From positions 268,279 to 332,278 of the forward strand of contig JADJPH010000002.1 in NCBI GenBank assembly GCA_016713335.1: a stretch of DNA of 64,000 bases, written 5' to 3'. This document shows positions 63,319-64,000 of this stretch, in pieces; position 1 is the stretch's first letter, and every line of letters begins with the position of its first letter. The notes beneath the pieces were generated by a model that saw only the letters and a list, made by a program, of their open reading frames with translations, was not told the DNA's origin and ran no database searches. The DNA is from Candidatus Fredericiella danica (GTDB taxonomy: Bacteria; Chloroflexota; Anaerolineae; Caldilineales; Caldilineaceae). The position numbers and the translations under genes are program-made.

Positions 63319-64000
63319 GTGAAACGCAATTTCAGCAGGAGTGGATTGCTGCGAATTCAACTCGGGGAAGGTGTCGCCCGTTATCCTTGCCCGGCTGCGG
63401 CAAAGGGTGACGCTGTCAGCGACACGCTGTTGAATTTACTCACGACTTCGGAGCGGATTCCGCCACCATCGCAGTTGCTATCGCTGAATGACGTCCTCGG
63501 CGTGGCTGAGGCGCTGGGCGAACAGGTGGTGCGCCTTTACGACTTTACCAGCCCCTACTATGCCTATGCCAAGCGGGCGGCGCACAATGCCCTGATGGAT
63601 ATTTTGAGAAAGACCCCGCACAACGACGCCGATGAAATGATTCTCTCGTTGGTGGCGGTAGTCGACGTCCCCAGCGCCGAGCGGTCCGGAGCCGAATATG
63701 ATTCAGCGCGGCTGGCGTTCCGGATCGAATTCCAGCGCATGCTGGATGCGATCGACCAGGTGTTGCCGTTACGCCAGCATCTCGTGGCACGGCTGACGCT
63801 GGCCATGCGTCCACAATTCCGTCAGGCCCTCGTGCTGATTCCAGGGACGCCACCGATTTTGGGGCCGAAGATTGACGAAACTAGTCAGATCGATCACGCG
63901 ATTGCGATGGCCGTGACGGAGCAGAACCCCGACCGGCCGGCGGACGAAAACGACGTGAGTCTTGCGTTTTCACGCCAAGAAGAGATGTCACAATGCTTAT
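63319..64000 (+). CDS. Unrecognised protein, 3' end beyond the window
   Basis: An open frame with GTG start at 63319 (KRNFSRSGLLRIQLGEGVAR) runs 227 codons to the window end without a stop. The composition is protein-like and mostly helical: LLSLNDVLGVAEALGEQVVR, LYDFTSPYYAYAKRAAHNAL, ARLAFRIEFQRMLDAIDQVL and QHLVARLTLAMRPQFRQALV. No membrane segment, signal or known motif is visible. The GTG could be an internal start if the broken upstream reading belongs to the same gene. Confidence 0.6.
   Translation, partial: MKRNFSRSGLLRIQLGEGVARYPCPAAAKGDAVSDTLLNLLTTSERIPPPSQLLSLNDVLGVAEALGEQVVRLYDFTSPYYAYAKRAAHNALMDILRKTPHNDADEMILSLVAVVDVPSAERSGAEYDSARLAFRIEFQRMLDAIDQVLPLRQHLVARLTLAMRPQFRQALVLIPGTPPILGPKIDETSQIDHAIAMAVTEQNPDRPADENDVSLAFSRQEEMSQCL

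Overview
The window is GC-rich, gene-dense bacterial DNA. Binding-protein dependent sugar and peptide ABC transporters, several polyol dehydrogenases, an NB-ARC/TPR pair and very long exported proteins ending in a YLP-type tail suggest a chemoheterotrophic member of the Chloroflexota (Caldilinea/Anaerolinea-like). This placement is inferred from gene content; there is no rRNA or other marker gene here.

Layout. (1) 1-14.7 kb, minus strand: a sugar-catabolic operon (ABC binding protein, two permeases, FGGY kinase, PfkB kinase, xylulokinase, a second PfkB kinase, DUF4432-type epimerase-like protein, shikimate-dehydrogenase-like protein), then a 1.1-kb tandem repeat array, a tandem GNAT protein and L-fucose isomerase, which runs off the left edge. 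(2) 14.7-25.2 kb, minus strand: a LacI-controlled polyol operon (binding protein, two permeases, small membrane protein, four zinc-type alcohol dehydrogenases, one SDR, 6-phospho-3-hexuloisomerase-like SIS protein). (3) 25.4-42.0 kb, plus strand: cyclic-2,3-diphosphoglycerate-synthetase-like GTPase with a terminator; Ap4A phosphorylase-like, MFS and metallo-beta-lactamase-fold genes; a complete Dpp-type peptide ABC transporter; a nitrilase-family amidase; an HdeD-PlsC fusion; 6-phosphofructokinase; an NB-ARC ATPase and a TPR protein. (4) 42-56.7 kb: two very long exported proteins on opposite strands, one GH16-like with a second catalytic-type domain, one with FG-GAP repeats and an HEIGH zinc motif. 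Small lipoproteins and a zinc-ribbon membrane protein lie between them. (5) 57-62.5 kb, minus strand: a tightly coupled four-gene operon of unknown purpose (radical SAM/SPASM, membrane plus glycosyltransferase-like protein, unknown protein, nucleotidyltransferase-like protein). (6) 62.6-64 kb: a truncated paralogue, a duplicated leader element and an unrecognised partial gene.

How the genes work together. Regions 1 and 2 each pair a high-affinity importer with oxidoreductases, kinases and isomerases that would turn polyols or sugars into ketose phosphates for central metabolism. Region 3 adds peptide uptake and a glycolytic kinase. The exported proteins look suited to binding or cutting extracellular polymers.

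Caveat. About half of the genes are split by single-base frameshifts although protein similarity continues across the break. This looks more like uncorrected indels in the assembly than decay. Such genes are given here as one feature over the full span, with the break noted. Unless stated, functional calls come from recognising protein motifs by eye; no database search was run.
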